Under the pieces are notes generated by a model. That model was given only the letters and a program-made list of their open reading frames with translations. It ran no database searches and had not been told where the DNA came from. A DNA stretch of 64,000 nucleotides from assembly GCA_965214625.1 (NCBI GenBank), contig OZ243962.1:1178001-1242000 (forward strand), given 5' to 3'. This document shows, piece after piece, positions 8,054 to 16,982 of the stretch (position 1 is its first letter; every line of letters starts with the position of its first letter). Position numbers and translations under genes: made by a program. The DNA comes from G965214625 sp965214625 (GTDB taxonomy: Bacteria; Pseudomonadota; Gammaproteobacteria; Arenicellales; Poriferihabitantaceae).

Positions 8054-9520
8054 ATGAACCAAATCGATGCCGCCGAAGTATCTCAGTTGCACAATATGCT
8101 CGGCACCATCGGGAAAGCCCTGGATCGCTTTGTTCAATACGACCATCCCGATCCCCTGCAGACCCACATCGATTGGCAAAACCGCCTTCAGCAACCCCTC
8201 CCAACCGAAGGCATCGGACAGGAAGCCGTGACCCGGGAACTGTGTGACAACGTCATTCCCTTCGGTTCCCCGATCGGCAGACCGGGATTCACCGGGTTTG
8301 TCACCACCGGTCCGACCACGATCGCCACCGGGGCGGTGGCCGCAGCACTCATCGCGGCACCCCAACGACAGACACTCCATGCGTTCAACTTCCTTGAAAA
8401 CCTGTCTTTGGACTGGCTCTGCGAACTGTTCGGGATTCCGGCGGGTTTTCAGGGAATCTACAGCTCGGGAGGCTCAGTCGCCAATCTGATCGGTATGGGT
8501 GCCGCCCGCCAATACGCCTTTGAGAGAATCGGCGTCGATCCCGCCGCCTCCGGGGTAACAAGTCGGATGGTCATCTACGCCAGTGCCGAGACCCACCACA
8601 CGATCAAAAGAGCCGCTGGTGTTTTGGGTGTCGGTCGGAATAATGTCGTGCCCATTGCGACAGACCACCAGGGTCGCATGCGGCCAGATGCCCTGGAAAT
8701 GCAAATTCAGGCTGATCGGAATGAAAACATCACACCGATGGCCATCGTGGCCAATGTCGGAACCACCAATACCGGCGCCATCGATCCCGTCAAACGGATC
8801 GGAGAAATCGCGAAAAAACAGGGCATCTGGTACCACATCGACGGCGCTTACGGACTGCCCGGTCTCCTTGACCGTCGCATTGCTCCCCTTTACGAGGGGC
8901 TCGACATGGCGGACTCGTTAATTGTCGACCCGCATAAATGGATGGGGGCGTGCGTGGGTATCGCCGCCACGTTTGTCAGGGACCGGGCATTATTGTATCG
9001 ATCGTTTACCCAGGAACCGGCGGATTATCTGGAAGGCACCACCTCAAAAGAAAATACCGAGCATAGCATGGACAGTTTCGGCGTTCCGTATTTCGACTTG
9101 GGAACCGAACTGTCAGCACCTTCGCGCGGCGTCATGGTCTGGGCCATCCTCAAGGAAATCGGTGTCGAAGGGCTGCGTCAGCGGGTCATCCGACACAATG
9201 ATATGGCCAAACGGGTCGCGGAACGGGCGAACAGGCACCCTCGTCTCGAACTGCTGCAGGAACCGACCCTGTCCGTCTGCTGTTTTCGCTACATTTCCAA
9301 CGGGATTGAAGACTTGAATTCATTCAATCAACAAATACATCGCCAGCTTATCCGGGGAAACCGGCACATGCCAAGCACCACACGGATCGCGGGGAAACTG
9401 GCCATACGTCCCTGCTTTCTCGGCGCACGGACCAGTTCCAAGTACGCAGACGAACTGGTCGATGAAGTTCTCAAAATCGGTGATGAACTATCCCGGGCAT
9501 CGCACGAAGTCCCGCTGTGA
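8054..9520 (+). CDS. PLP-dependent group II amino-acid decarboxylase family protein
   Basis: 488 residues from ATG 8054; the frame is open to a TTG at 8003, but the homologous part begins near MNQIDAAEV. The fold-type I pyridoxal-phosphate enzyme core is clear: SSGGSVANLIGMGAAR, AETHHTIKRAAGVLGVG, the HIDGAYG motif whose Asp contacts the cofactor ring, and the Schiff-base lysine in VDPHKWMG (Lys295). These are marks of the aromatic amino-acid / glutamate / cysteine-sulfinate decarboxylase group, which releases CO2 from an L-amino acid. Substrate cannot be told from sequence alone. It stands alone on the plus strand, convergent with the glycosyltransferase genes. Confidence 0.85.
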   Translation: MNQIDAAEVSQLHNMLGTIGKALDRFVQYDHPDPLQTHIDWQNRLQQPLPTEGIGQEAVTRELCDNVIPFGSPIGRPGFTGFVTTGPTTIATGAVAAALIAAPQRQTLHAFNFLENLSLDWLCELFGIPAGFQGIYSSGGSVANLIGMGAARQYAFERIGVDPAASGVTSRMVIYASAETHHTIKRAAGVLGVGRNNVVPIATDHQGRMRPDALEMQIQADRNENITPMAIVANVGTTNTGAIDPVKRIGEIAKKQGIWYHIDGAYGLPGLLDRRIAPLYEGLDMADSLIVDPHKWMGACVGIAATFVRDRALLYRSFTQEPADYLEGTTSKENTEHSMDSFGVPYFDLGTELSAPSRGVMVWAILKEIGVEGLRQRVIRHNDMAKRVAERANRHPRLELLQEPTLSVCCFRYISNGIEDLNSFNQQIHRQLIRGNRHMPSTTRIAGKLAIRPCFLGARTSSKYADELVDEVLKIGDELSRASHEVPL

Positions 9521-9546
9521 CGATCTGTTCAGGTACCATGCCGCAT

Positions 9547-10545
9547 TCAGACTGAAGACAACAGTTTGTCGATACCCTCCCGCACCACCTGCGGCTCAAG
9601 TCGTTTCAGGCAGTGTCGTTTGCAAGAGGGCTGTTCGCATCGATCACATCCAGGGGCCCGAATGATCAGATTCTTTTCTCCAGGTGGTCCAACCTTGCGT
9701 TCGTCGGTTGGGCCAAACAGGGCAACCACTGGTGTCTTTTTCGCACTAGCAACATGCATCGGGAAACTGTCGCCGGTGACCACTAACCGGGCCTGGTTCA
9801 CTAGTTCGGCAAATTCCGTCAAGGTCAACTTGCCAGCCAGATTGATGAGGTTTCCGCTGCCTTGGCGCAATATCGCGGTTTCTATCTCCTGGTGACGTTC
9901 GGCCATCCCGGTAAATACCGCAACCTGATCGGACCGTGTTGCCGCCAACTGAACATACGATGTCAAGGGCCAATCCTTCGATATCCACCGGGAATACGGA
10001 CTGAAAACAATCATCGGCTTTCCGGCACCGTTGATATCGCGCACCAGCGCGTTTATCTTGCGCTTGTCAGCCTCACCCGTCACCAGTTCCATGGAGGTAT
10101 CGTCAACCGATATCCCGGCCGTTAACAACACGCCATCCATCTCCTGCAGGGCGTGGATGGTCCTGTTGCGAAAACCGCGCAAACCCCACCATCGTCCCTT
10201 GACAAATTTCCGCCGGGCATGTGCAAAATAAAGAAAAAAAACTGATCGGCCCAACCCCTGCAAATCAATCGCCAAATCAAATCGGTGCTCTCTGACCTGG
10301 CGCAGCGTTTCCATGATGTGCCGAACGCACCAACGGGGCTGATGATACCAGTCAGTCTTGATCCGATAGCGATCAAAAAGAATCAGATGGTCGATCCAGG
10401 GGCTATAACGGTACATATCTGATGACGTAGTCGTGGTCAGGAGAAAGAGTTCGCTGTCCGGATAGGCTTGCTTGATCGTCCTGATATGGCCACTGGCATG
10501 AAGCACATCGCCTAAAGAGGTCTGTTTGATGATCAGTATCTTCAC
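9547..10545 (-). CDS. Glycosyltransferase family 9 (ADP-heptose:LPS heptosyltransferase-like)
   Basis: 332 residues from GTG 10545 (KILIIKQTSLGDVLHASGHI is the typical N-terminus). A longer frame reaches 10587 but would overlap the upstream gene. Conserved GT9 features are KQTSLGDV, IDLQGLGRS, the FSPYSRWISKDWP segment, and near the C-terminus VTGDSFPMHVASA and VALFGPTDERKVGP. The protein probably adds heptose to the inner core of lipopolysaccharide at the cytoplasmic face of the inner membrane, or acts on another heptose glycan. The C-terminal cysteines (CDRCEQPSCKRHC) are common in the family. It is the last of three same-strand glycosyltransferase-type genes. Confidence 0.88.
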   Translation of the reverse strand: MKILIIKQTSLGDVLHASGHIRTIKQAYPDSELFLLTTTTSSDMYRYSPWIDHLILFDRYRIKTDWYHQPRWCVRHIMETLRQVREHRFDLAIDLQGLGRSVFFLYFAHARRKFVKGRWWGLRGFRNRTIHALQEMDGVLLTAGISVDDTSMELVTGEADKRKINALVRDINGAGKPMIVFSPYSRWISKDWPLTSYVQLAATRSDQVAVFTGMAERHQEIETAILRQGSGNLINLAGKLTLTEFAELVNQARLVVTGDSFPMHVASAKKTPVVALFGPTDERKVGPPGEKNLIIRAPGCDRCEQPSCKRHCLKRLEPQVVREGIDKLLSSV

Positions 10546-10573
10546 GGCTTTTCCAAAACCCGGTCCTTTCGTG

Positions 10574-11224
10574 CTACCCGGCATCAACCAGAAACGCCCG
10601 ATAGGCCGGTTCCTGTCCGGACAACCAGCGTAAATCGGCCCAGGTATCGATATCCCTCAACATCCGACATTCAACGAATTGGATATCGGCCAGCGCCGCA
10701 CTGTGTTTCACGCTTGGCAACACATTGCCTTCACCCCACTTGACCCCTTGGAAAAGAGCCTGTTGACACTCTGTCAGTCCGAGCAAATAAAATCCACCAT
10801 CCTCGGCAGGACCGACAACATTCAGGTCAGCCCTCAATGCGCCATGGACCTCCTTTAACAGAGCGGACTCGAAATAAGGGACATCACAACCCATCACGAC
10901 CGCCGCACCACTGAGCGCAATACCCTTGTCCAGCACATGAAGCATCCGCTCCCCTAGATTGCCCTCCACCTGAATTTCAAAATCAAACGAATATTTTCGA
11001 TGGAGTTTTTTGAATTCGACATGATCCGAATGCGGAGTGACCGTAAGTATCGTCTGTCCCGGCCAGTGCCGGCATACTTTTTTGACCGTCTGGGTCAGCA
11101 TCATCAATGCCAGTTGGGCTGATCGCTCCGGGCTTAAAAACGGATGCATTCGTGTCTTCACCTGCCCTGCAACCGGCGCCTTGGCGAAGAGATACAGGGG
11201 GATGGGCCGGCGATTACCGTGCAT
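10574..11224 (-). CDS. DUF2064 glycosyltransferase-like protein (TIGR04282 type)
   Basis: 216 residues from ATG 11224, which overlaps the stop of the upstream gene by 11 bases; the frame runs to 11263 but family members start near IPLYLFAKAP. The motifs FAKAPVAGQVKTRM, VVMGCDVPYF and GPAEDGGFYLLGL are those of the nucleotide-diphospho-sugar-transferase-like TIGR04282 family. That family name refers to arsenosugar biosynthesis, although most members are found away from arsenic genes and their activity is unproven. It is flanked by a TIGR04283-type GT2 protein, its usual partner, and a heptosyltransferase-like gene. Confidence 0.85.
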   Translation of the reverse strand: MHGNRRPIPLYLFAKAPVAGQVKTRMHPFLSPERSAQLALMMLTQTVKKVCRHWPGQTILTVTPHSDHVEFKKLHRKYSFDFEIQVEGNLGERMLHVLDKGIALSGAAVVMGCDVPYFESALLKEVHGALRADLNVVGPAEDGGFYLLGLTECQQALFQGVKWGEGNVLPSVKHSAALADIQFVECRMLRDIDTWADLRWLSGQEPAYRAFLVDAG

Positions 11225-11915
11225 CGCGATACATCCTGGCCAATTTCTCCGGTGCCGCACCAAGCCAAAACAGCCATCTCAATCGCCACATCAGCAAAAT
11301 GGTGGTGATCACCCCGTCCTGCTTCCACCGTCTTGCTGAAGTCACAACAGGTCTTTTTATCAGCGATGGCCGGGACAAGGCACTCAATGACCGGCTCAAC
11401 GCAATATCTTCCATCAGCGGAATCTCGGGGAACCCGCCCACGGCGTCAAACTGTACCCGCCTGACGAACAGCGCCTGATCGCCGGTCGCCAATTTCCGTA
11501 CCCTTGAGCGAAGATTGATCATCGCGCCCAACAGTCGATAGCACAGACCCGTTGCATCCAGTCTGACGGTAAATCGACCCCAGCACACCTGGTCGTTGAG
11601 CGCGGTCGCAATCAACCGGGCGGCATCGGCCGGCAAACGTGTATCACAATGCAGAAAAAGCAGGATCGGCTGGGTACTGAACCGGGCACCCAGATTCATT
11701 TGCAATGACCTCGACGGACGATGGCTGAAAAGCACTTTGCAATAGGGCGGAAGCAGACCACGGCCCTCGAGCTGCCGCATGACATGGATTGAATCGGGCT
11801 GGTCGCTTGCATCGACCAGCAGCACTTCGTCAATACCGGTCAATCGGTCAACATGATCAATCAGGTCGTGGACCAGTTCTTTCTCGTTGTACAACGGCAC
11901 GATCAAAGAGATCAA
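11214..11915 (-). CDS. Glycosyltransferase family 2 protein (TIGR04283 type)
   Basis: 233 residues starting MISLIVPLYNEKELVHDLID, a typical GT-A fold N-terminus. The metal-binding acidic motif appears in LFLHCDTRLP, and GDQALFVRR and GGFPEIPLMEDIALSRSL are family signatures. A basic, hydrophobic C-terminal segment (ILLMWRLRWLFWLGAAPEKLARMYRDAR) may associate with the membrane. TIGR04283 proteins usually pair with TIGR04282 proteins, as here. The acceptor substrate is unknown. It lies 35 bases downstream of argG on the same strand. Confidence 0.87.
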   Translation of the reverse strand: MISLIVPLYNEKELVHDLIDHVDRLTGIDEVLLVDASDQPDSIHVMRQLEGRGLLPPYCKVLFSHRPSRSLQMNLGARFSTQPILLFLHCDTRLPADAARLIATALNDQVCWGRFTVRLDATGLCYRLLGAMINLRSRVRKLATGDQALFVRRVQFDAVGGFPEIPLMEDIALSRSLSALSRPSLIKRPVVTSARRWKQDGVITTILLMWRLRWLFWLGAAPEKLARMYRDAR

Positions 11916-11949
11916 TCTGAATCATCCAGGCTGGCTATCGACAGGCCGT

Positions 11950-13161
11950 CTACCGACCTTTTCTGGCGGCAATGCGCATTCTTAAGGCGTTCAGTCGAAT
12001 AAAACCGGTCGCATCGGCCTGGTTATACGCCCCGGCATCTTCTTCAAATGACGCGATCTTTTCATCAAACAGCGAATCGGTTGTCGATTGCCTCCCCAGA
12101 ATCTCGACATTGCCTTTGTAAAGACGGACTCTGACCTCGCCATTCACCGGGGCTTGAGAGGCGTCGATCATCGCCTGCATCATCCGTCGTTCCGGACTGA
12201 ACCAGTATCCGGTATAAATCAGCTTGGCATATCGTGGCATCATCTCATCTTTGAGATGGGCAACCTCCCTGTCCAGTGTAATGGACTCGACCGCACGATG
12301 GGCTTTGAGCATGATCGTCCCGGCAGGCGTTTCATAACATCCCCTGGATTTCATGCCAACGTATCGATTTTCAACAATATCCGCCCGACCGACACCGTTG
12401 CGTGAGCCTGCCGCATTCAGTGTTTTCATCACTTCGCCCGGTGTCATTGCCTGCCCGTCTATCGCGGTGATGTCTCCCTGAGAATACTGCAATGTCAACT
12501 CCTCGGGACTATCCGGTGCCTCGATGGGCGAACAGGTCCATTGCCACATTGCCTCACTCGGCTGCTGCCACGGGTCTTCGAGTTCCCCGCCTTCGTAGGA
12601 GATATGCAGCAGATTGGCGTCCATCGAATAAGGCGAACCGCCGTCATGTTTGGCTTCGATCTGGATGTTGTGTTTTCTGGCATACTCCATCAGTTTTTCG
12701 CGGGAAGTCAAATCCCACTCCCGCCAGGGAGCGACAATCCGGATCTCGGGATTCAAGGCATACGCTGAAAGTTCAAAGCGAACCTGGTCATTCCCCTTGC
12801 CTGTCGCTCCATGAGAAATCGCATCTGCACCGGTCTTTTCAGCAATCCTTACCAGATGCTTCGCAATCAATGGGCGGGCAATCGAGGTCCCTAAAAGGTA
12901 CTCTCCCTCGTATAGGGTATTGGCGCGAAACATCGGAAAAACATACTCTTTGGCGAACTCCTCTTGAAGGTCCTCGATATAGATTTCCTTGATACCGTAT
13001 TGTTCCGCCTTTTTTCTCGCCGGTTCGAGCTCCTCTCCCTGTCCGATATCAGCGGTAAACGTCACTACTTCACAATGATATTCATCCTGTAACCACTTTA
13101 AAATGATCGAGGTGTCCAAACCACCCGAATAGGCCAGCACCGCTTTGTCAATTTCCAACAT
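11950..13161 (-). CDS. argG: Argininosuccinate synthase
   Basis: 403 residues from ATG 13161; the frame extends to 13182 but MLEIDKAVLAYSGGLDTSII is the family N-terminus. The enzyme joins citrulline and aspartate with ATP to form argininosuccinate. The ATP pyrophosphatase P-loop AYSGGLDTS (residues about 10-18) is intact, as are GATGKGNDQVRFE, GGSPYSMDANLLHISYEGGELE and GRADIVENRYVGMKSRG. It is divergent from argF, so two arginine genes share a control region. Confidence 0.96.
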   Translation of the reverse strand: MLEIDKAVLAYSGGLDTSIILKWLQDEYHCEVVTFTADIGQGEELEPARKKAEQYGIKEIYIEDLQEEFAKEYVFPMFRANTLYEGEYLLGTSIARPLIAKHLVRIAEKTGADAISHGATGKGNDQVRFELSAYALNPEIRIVAPWREWDLTSREKLMEYARKHNIQIEAKHDGGSPYSMDANLLHISYEGGELEDPWQQPSEAMWQWTCSPIEAPDSPEELTLQYSQGDITAIDGQAMTPGEVMKTLNAAGSRNGVGRADIVENRYVGMKSRGCYETPAGTIMLKAHRAVESITLDREVAHLKDEMMPRYAKLIYTGYWFSPERRMMQAMIDASQAPVNGEVRVRLYKGNVEILGRQSTTDSLFDEKIASFEEDAGAYNQADATGFIRLNALRMRIAARKGR

Positions 13162-13194
13162 CGTCGTCAAAACCAAGGTCAAAAGGGGGCTAGA

Positions 13195-13203
13195 ATTATA
13201 TCA
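13195..13203 (-). promoter_or_regulatory. Possible extended -10 element of argG
   Basis: On the minus strand TGATATAAT (13203-13195) is a consensus extended -10 box. It would start transcription near 13187, about 26 bases before the argG ATG. No good -35 box accompanies it, which is acceptable for an extended -10 promoter. I found no convincing ArgR operator in the argG-argF interval. Confidence 0.4.
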
Positions 13204-13343
13204 TTGGTATTTCCGGTTTAGTTTAAGTAAAATCTTTGTCTATCGATCAACGGAAGCGGTCACAAGCGCCCATCGCGGCGCTTTTGTATTTTCACGGAAA
13301 GGGGATATTGGCTGTCACTGAAATCAACAGAGTACTCTTGTCA

Positions 13344-14264
13344 ATGGCAATCCGTCACTTTCTCGGCCTTCCGGATCTCGCTCCGGAAGAGATCAGGAAA
13401 CTCATCGTACGCGCGATGCAACTGAAGGCTGAATTGCGAAGCGGACGGGATCAGTCACTCATGCGCAACAAGACCGCCGTTTTGGTTTTTGAGAAGTCAT
13501 CCACCCGTACCCGCGTCTCGTTTGAAGCCGGAATCAATCAATTTGGAGGACACACGATCTTTTTAGCGCCTTCGGATTCACAACTGTCGAGAGGCGAGCC
13601 GATCGAAGATACGGCACGTGTCTTGTCGCGGATGGCGGATTTGATCATCATGCGTACCGGTGACCATCGGCGTGTCCAGAAAATGGCGGAGTATGCCACG
13701 GTGCCGGTGATCAATGGCCTGTCGGACTTCAACCATCCCTGTCAGCAACTGGCGGATATCCAGACCTTTGTCGAGCATCGCGGTGATCTGGAAGGACACA
13801 AGGTCGCCTGGATCGGTGACGGCAATAATGTCTGTCACTCATGGATGAACGCGGCTCGTCTGTTGAACTTCAACCTGACTGTCGCAACCCCGGTCGGATA
13901 CGAACCGGACCCCGCATTAAGCAGGCAATGCAAACAACACGTGACACTGACGCATCATCCCGCAGAAGCGGCAGAAAATGCCAGCGTGATCGTCACCGAT
14001 GCCTGGTCAAGTATGGGGCAGGAAAAAGAAAAACGGGCCAGAGAAAGGGCTTTTTCCAGTTTCTGTGTCGATAGCGCCTTAATGACATTGGCAGCCAGGG
14101 AGGCGCTGTTTATGCACTGCCTTCCGGCCTACCGGGGCTACGAGGTCACTACAGAGGTCATTGATGGGCCGCAAAGTGTGGTCTGGGATGAAGCTGAAAA
14201 CAGATTGCATGCCCAAAAAGCGTTGATTGAGTTTCTGTTAAATCAGCCACTGGCTGACCGGTGA
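13344..14264 (+). CDS. argF: Ornithine carbamoyltransferase
   Basis: 306 residues from ATG 13344, close to family length; the frame is open back to 13236 but that extension has no homology features. The enzyme transfers the carbamoyl group to ornithine, giving citrulline for ArgG. The carbamoyl-phosphate site is seen in FEKSSTRTRVSFEAG (the STRT motif). The ornithine-binding motifs DAWSSMGQE and MHCLPAYRG near the C-terminus and NGLSDFNHPCQQLADIQTF are complete. It is divergent from argG and abuts the WrbA-type gene. Confidence 0.96.
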   Translation: MAIRHFLGLPDLAPEEIRKLIVRAMQLKAELRSGRDQSLMRNKTAVLVFEKSSTRTRVSFEAGINQFGGHTIFLAPSDSQLSRGEPIEDTARVLSRMADLIIMRTGDHRRVQKMAEYATVPVINGLSDFNHPCQQLADIQTFVEHRGDLEGHKVAWIGDGNNVCHSWMNAARLLNFNLTVATPVGYEPDPALSRQCKQHVTLTHHPAEAAENASVIVTDAWSSMGQEKEKRARERAFSSFCVDSALMTLAAREALFMHCLPAYRGYEVTTEVIDGPQSVVWDEAENRLHAQKALIEFLLNQPLADR

Positions 14265-14281
14265 CCAACCGCAACAAGCCG

Positions 14282-14890
14282 ATGAACAAAATACTGGTGC
14301 TTTATTACAGCCGACACGGATCCATCGCCGCGATGGCCCGACTGGTTGCCCAGGGTATTGAAAGTGTCGATACCTGTGAGGCCGTTTTAAGAACGGTGCC
14401 CCCCGTCTCAACCGTTTGTGAGGCAATCGAAAACGAGATACCGGACCGCGGCGATATCTATGCCACCGCTGCGGATCTGGAAACGTGTGATGGCTTGATA
14501 TTGGGCAGCCCCACGCGCTTCGGCACCATTGCCGCCCCGCTGAAATATTTTTTCGACCAGACCGTCCCCCAGTGGCTCGGTGGTGCACTGGTCGACAAGC
14601 CCGCTGCCGTATTCACCTCATCATCCAGCCTGCATGGTGGTCAGGAAAGCACTCTGCTTTCGATGATGTTGCCGCTGATCCACCATGGAATGGTTGTCAT
14701 GGGGATCCCCTACAGTGAAACCGATCTGGCGCAAACCAACAGTGGCGGTACCCCCTATGGCGCAAGCCATGTCGCAGGCAGTGAGGGGAACAATGCCATC
14801 ACAATCGAAGAAAAACGCCTGTCCCAGCACTTGGGCAGACGGGTCGCAAGATGCGCTTGTGTCTTGGCCCAACGCACGGCCCCCGCCTGA
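14282..14890 (+). CDS. wrbA: NAD(P)H:quinone oxidoreductase, WrbA type
   Basis: 202 residues from ATG 14282. A GTG at 14261, overlapping the argF stop, is also in frame. The flavodoxin-like N-terminus ILVLYYSRHGSIAAMARLVA binds FMN phosphate. LILGSPTRFGTIAAPLKYFFD and FTSSSSLHGGQESTLLSMM are WrbA signatures, as is the GTPYGASHV segment. WrbA proteins are tetrameric flavoproteins that reduce quinones by two electrons in the cytoplasm. The near overlap with argF suggests co-transcription, although the functions are unrelated. Confidence 0.9.
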   Translation: MNKILVLYYSRHGSIAAMARLVAQGIESVDTCEAVLRTVPPVSTVCEAIENEIPDRGDIYATAADLETCDGLILGSPTRFGTIAAPLKYFFDQTVPQWLGGALVDKPAAVFTSSSSLHGGQESTLLSMMLPLIHHGMVVMGIPYSETDLAQTNSGGTPYGASHVAGSEGNNAITIEEKRLSQHLGRRVARCACVLAQRTAPA

Positions 14891-14939
14891 AATCACACAT
14901 CAAACAAGGGACCGGGCATCGATAGGCGGCCTGCTTTTG

Positions 14940-15629
14940 TCAGAGGATTGACTTGACAAAGGGCACCGTGACTTTTCTTTTTTTGGACAAGGAGAGGCTG
15001 TCAATGCGCTCCAGTAAACCAAACAGTGCTGCCGTGTCACGGTCATAATGGTTCATAATAAAATCCAATACCTTGTCGCTAAGGTCAATGCCACGGGATC
15101 TCGCCCGACGGTGCAGCACTGTCCGTTTGTCTTCGTCCGCCAGATGATTAAGCACAAAGCAACCTCCCGATGCCAACCGTGATTCGACATCCCTTAATTC
15201 AAGTCCGATTCGATTCAGCGGTCTGGAGGCACAGACAATCACGGTCCCCTGTCTGTCAATCACCTGCTCATAGAGTGAAAGCATTGCCTTTTGCAGCACA
15301 ACATTATTCGCCAGATTCTGCGAGTCATCGACACATATCAGGGAATGGACGGCAATGTCTGCCACCGCCTGCTCCTCTATGGATGCAGGCTGGTTGGCAG
15401 ACAGATACCTGTACGGTCGGCTTCTCTGCCCCGCTTCATGGCAGCATGCATTGAGCAGATGGCTTTTTCCACTACCGGACGCTCCCCAGAAAAACACGGT
15501 GGATTGTGCCCTGTCGCCCTGGATAATCTGCCACAGCAGCGCAATCAACGGCTCATTGCCCGACAGATAAAACCCCCCCAGCCCGGCATCATCGGTGGTC
15601 GCAAAAGGCAGAACCGTCTGCTGATTCAT
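14940..15629 (-). CDS. hda: DnaA regulatory inactivator Hda
   Basis: 229 residues, a DnaA-like AAA+ domain without the DNA-binding domain. Hda works with the DNA-loaded sliding clamp to stimulate ATP hydrolysis by DnaA and so limits re-initiation of replication. The N-terminal QQTVLPF is a clamp-binding type motif (about residues 3-8). Walker A is WGASGSGKSHLL, Walker B is SLICVDDSQN, and the sensor/arginine region ELRDVESRLASG is present. Its start overlaps the stop of the upstream phosphatidyltransferase gene (ATGA, 15626-15629), indicating translational coupling. Confidence 0.92.
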   Translation of the reverse strand: MNQQTVLPFATTDDAGLGGFYLSGNEPLIALLWQIIQGDRAQSTVFFWGASGSGKSHLLNACCHEAGQRSRPYRYLSANQPASIEEQAVADIAVHSLICVDDSQNLANNVVLQKAMLSLYEQVIDRQGTVIVCASRPLNRIGLELRDVESRLASGGCFVLNHLADEDKRTVLHRRARSRGIDLSDKVLDFIMNHYDRDTAALFGLLERIDSLSLSKKRKVTVPFVKSIL

Positions 15630-16189
15630 GATGGAGAGTGTTCGCTCTCTTCCGTGATTTCGCGCCGGATTCCCCAGAACCAGACGTACTGGATCCCGCT
15701 GATGATGGTGGTCATCAGCACCCCCGCAATGAGAACCACAATAATGAACGGTATTTCGACCCAGCCTGCGCGCTCCATCAGCACTACGGCCATCAGCGAT
15801 ATCTGCAAAAAGGTGTTCAGCTTGCTGACATAAGTCGGCTTCATTGGCACCTCATTGCCCATCATGACCAAAATCAGATAGCCCGCCACAATCACCAGAT
15901 CCCTGAACATGACCGCGACCAACAGCCAAAAGGGGATATCCTGCAAAATGGCCAGCATAATATAGGCACTGGCGATCAACAACTTGTCTGCAATGGGATC
16001 CAAAATCGCACCCAGATCAGAGGTACAATCAAACCGTTTGGCAATGTACCCGTCCAATCCATCGGTCAGGCCCGCCACAAAAAAAACAATTAACGCCAAG
16101 TCATAACGACTGTCCTGAAGCAAGATCACCAGAATCGGGCAGGCCGCGATTCGAAGGAGCGTCAGCAAGTTGGGGATTTGGGAATACAA
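15626..16189 (-). CDS. pgsA: CDP-alcohol phosphatidyltransferase, PgsA-like
   Basis: 187 residues with about five membrane helices. The CDP-alcohol phosphotransferase signature is complete: DGLDGYIAKR followed by GAILDPIADK (residues about 43-70), containing the D-G-x2-D-G-x2-A-R-x8-G-x3-D-x3-D residues. The N-terminus IPNLLTLLRIAACPILVILL is typical of phosphatidylglycerophosphate synthase, which makes PGP from CDP-diacylglycerol and glycerol-3-phosphate. A related activity (for example cardiolipin synthase type) cannot be excluded. It is cotranscribed with hda. Confidence 0.85.
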   Translation of the reverse strand: MYSQIPNLLTLLRIAACPILVILLQDSRYDLALIVFFVAGLTDGLDGYIAKRFDCTSDLGAILDPIADKLLIASAYIMLAILQDIPFWLLVAVMFRDLVIVAGYLILVMMGNEVPMKPTYVSKLNTFLQISLMAVVLMERAGWVEIPFIIVVLIAGVLMTTIISGIQYVWFWGIRREITEESEHSPS

Positions 16190-16982
16190 AAGGGGCAGCC
16201 GTTATCGCGGACTCGATAAAATAAGAGACAGGGTGGAATTTTACGATTCTTTGTTACTTCGGTCACTAATTTTTGCCGTTGTTTTCCAAGGTCATGGTCC
16301 GAAAGATAGCTGCAGTTTGGCATGATCACAACACGGGATCGGGGTCTGATGAAGCGCGAAAATCAAGGGATGGCATCCATTTGGCATGACCCATAGAAAA
16401 CGAGGTTTGGGGATCCGTCAGATGAAGCAATCAACGCTTTCAGTCCACCGCATACAAAGCCGGTCAGTTCGCGCCGAATTCAAACAGAACCATTGACCTT
16501 CTCCGAGATATTCTCAGGCATCCATCGTGCCTGTGATCTTTGGCTACAGTAACCCGATCACTCGATTCTCGAGCCGTATCAAGCTGCAGATCAATGCATC
16601 ATCTTCATTGCTCCGGTAAATGAGGATCCCGTACTTGTCCATGATGACTGCTCTGCCAACTTGTATTACACCATGATATGACGAACCCGGGGTATCCGGT
16701 CAGGCTTCGCTTTTGTACCTGCTTTACTGAACAGGGGGTGACTGCCCAACCGCTTGTCCCCAATCCAAGCCGTTCGGGTCGAAGCCTTTCGGATGGGGCT
16801 GAAACACGGTGATACTGGCACCTATTATGGGTGGCGTGTTAGGCGCATCGGCATCGTCATATTATAAAATTTGCTTACCGGCAAAATACCATTGGCTGTC
16901 GATCATTGCCGACGACAGATTCGGCCTGATCAGGCATAATCGCCTGACCTGTATTGATTCAGGAAAGCTTCCCCTAAAACCT
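16190..16982. other. Long intergenic region with a HicB-like remnant
   Basis: About 790 bases separate the divergent pgsA and purM units. No complete gene is present. A 32-codon frame on the minus strand (16544-16642) resembles the first 18 residues of HicB antitoxins and then loses similarity. The purM frame is open back to 16809, but the first 58 codons have no family similarity. Confidence 0.5.
16544..16642 (-). pseudogene. HicB-like antitoxin N-terminal remnant
   Basis: The 32-codon frame begins MDKYGILIYRSNEDDALICS. HicB antitoxins typically start M-x-K-Y-x-I-x-I-x-W-S-x-E-D-x-A-F-I-x-x-V, so about 18 residues match. After that the expected PELPGC motif is absent and the frame stops at 16544. 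No HicA toxin is recognisable upstream. I read it as the decayed end of a toxin-antitoxin pair; the match is from memory of the family and is short. Confidence 0.4.

Noticed and set aside
16338..16349. GGATCGGGGTCT also found at 45151-45162
   Set aside because: A 12-base match with no similarity in the flanks; expected now and then by chance in 64 kb.
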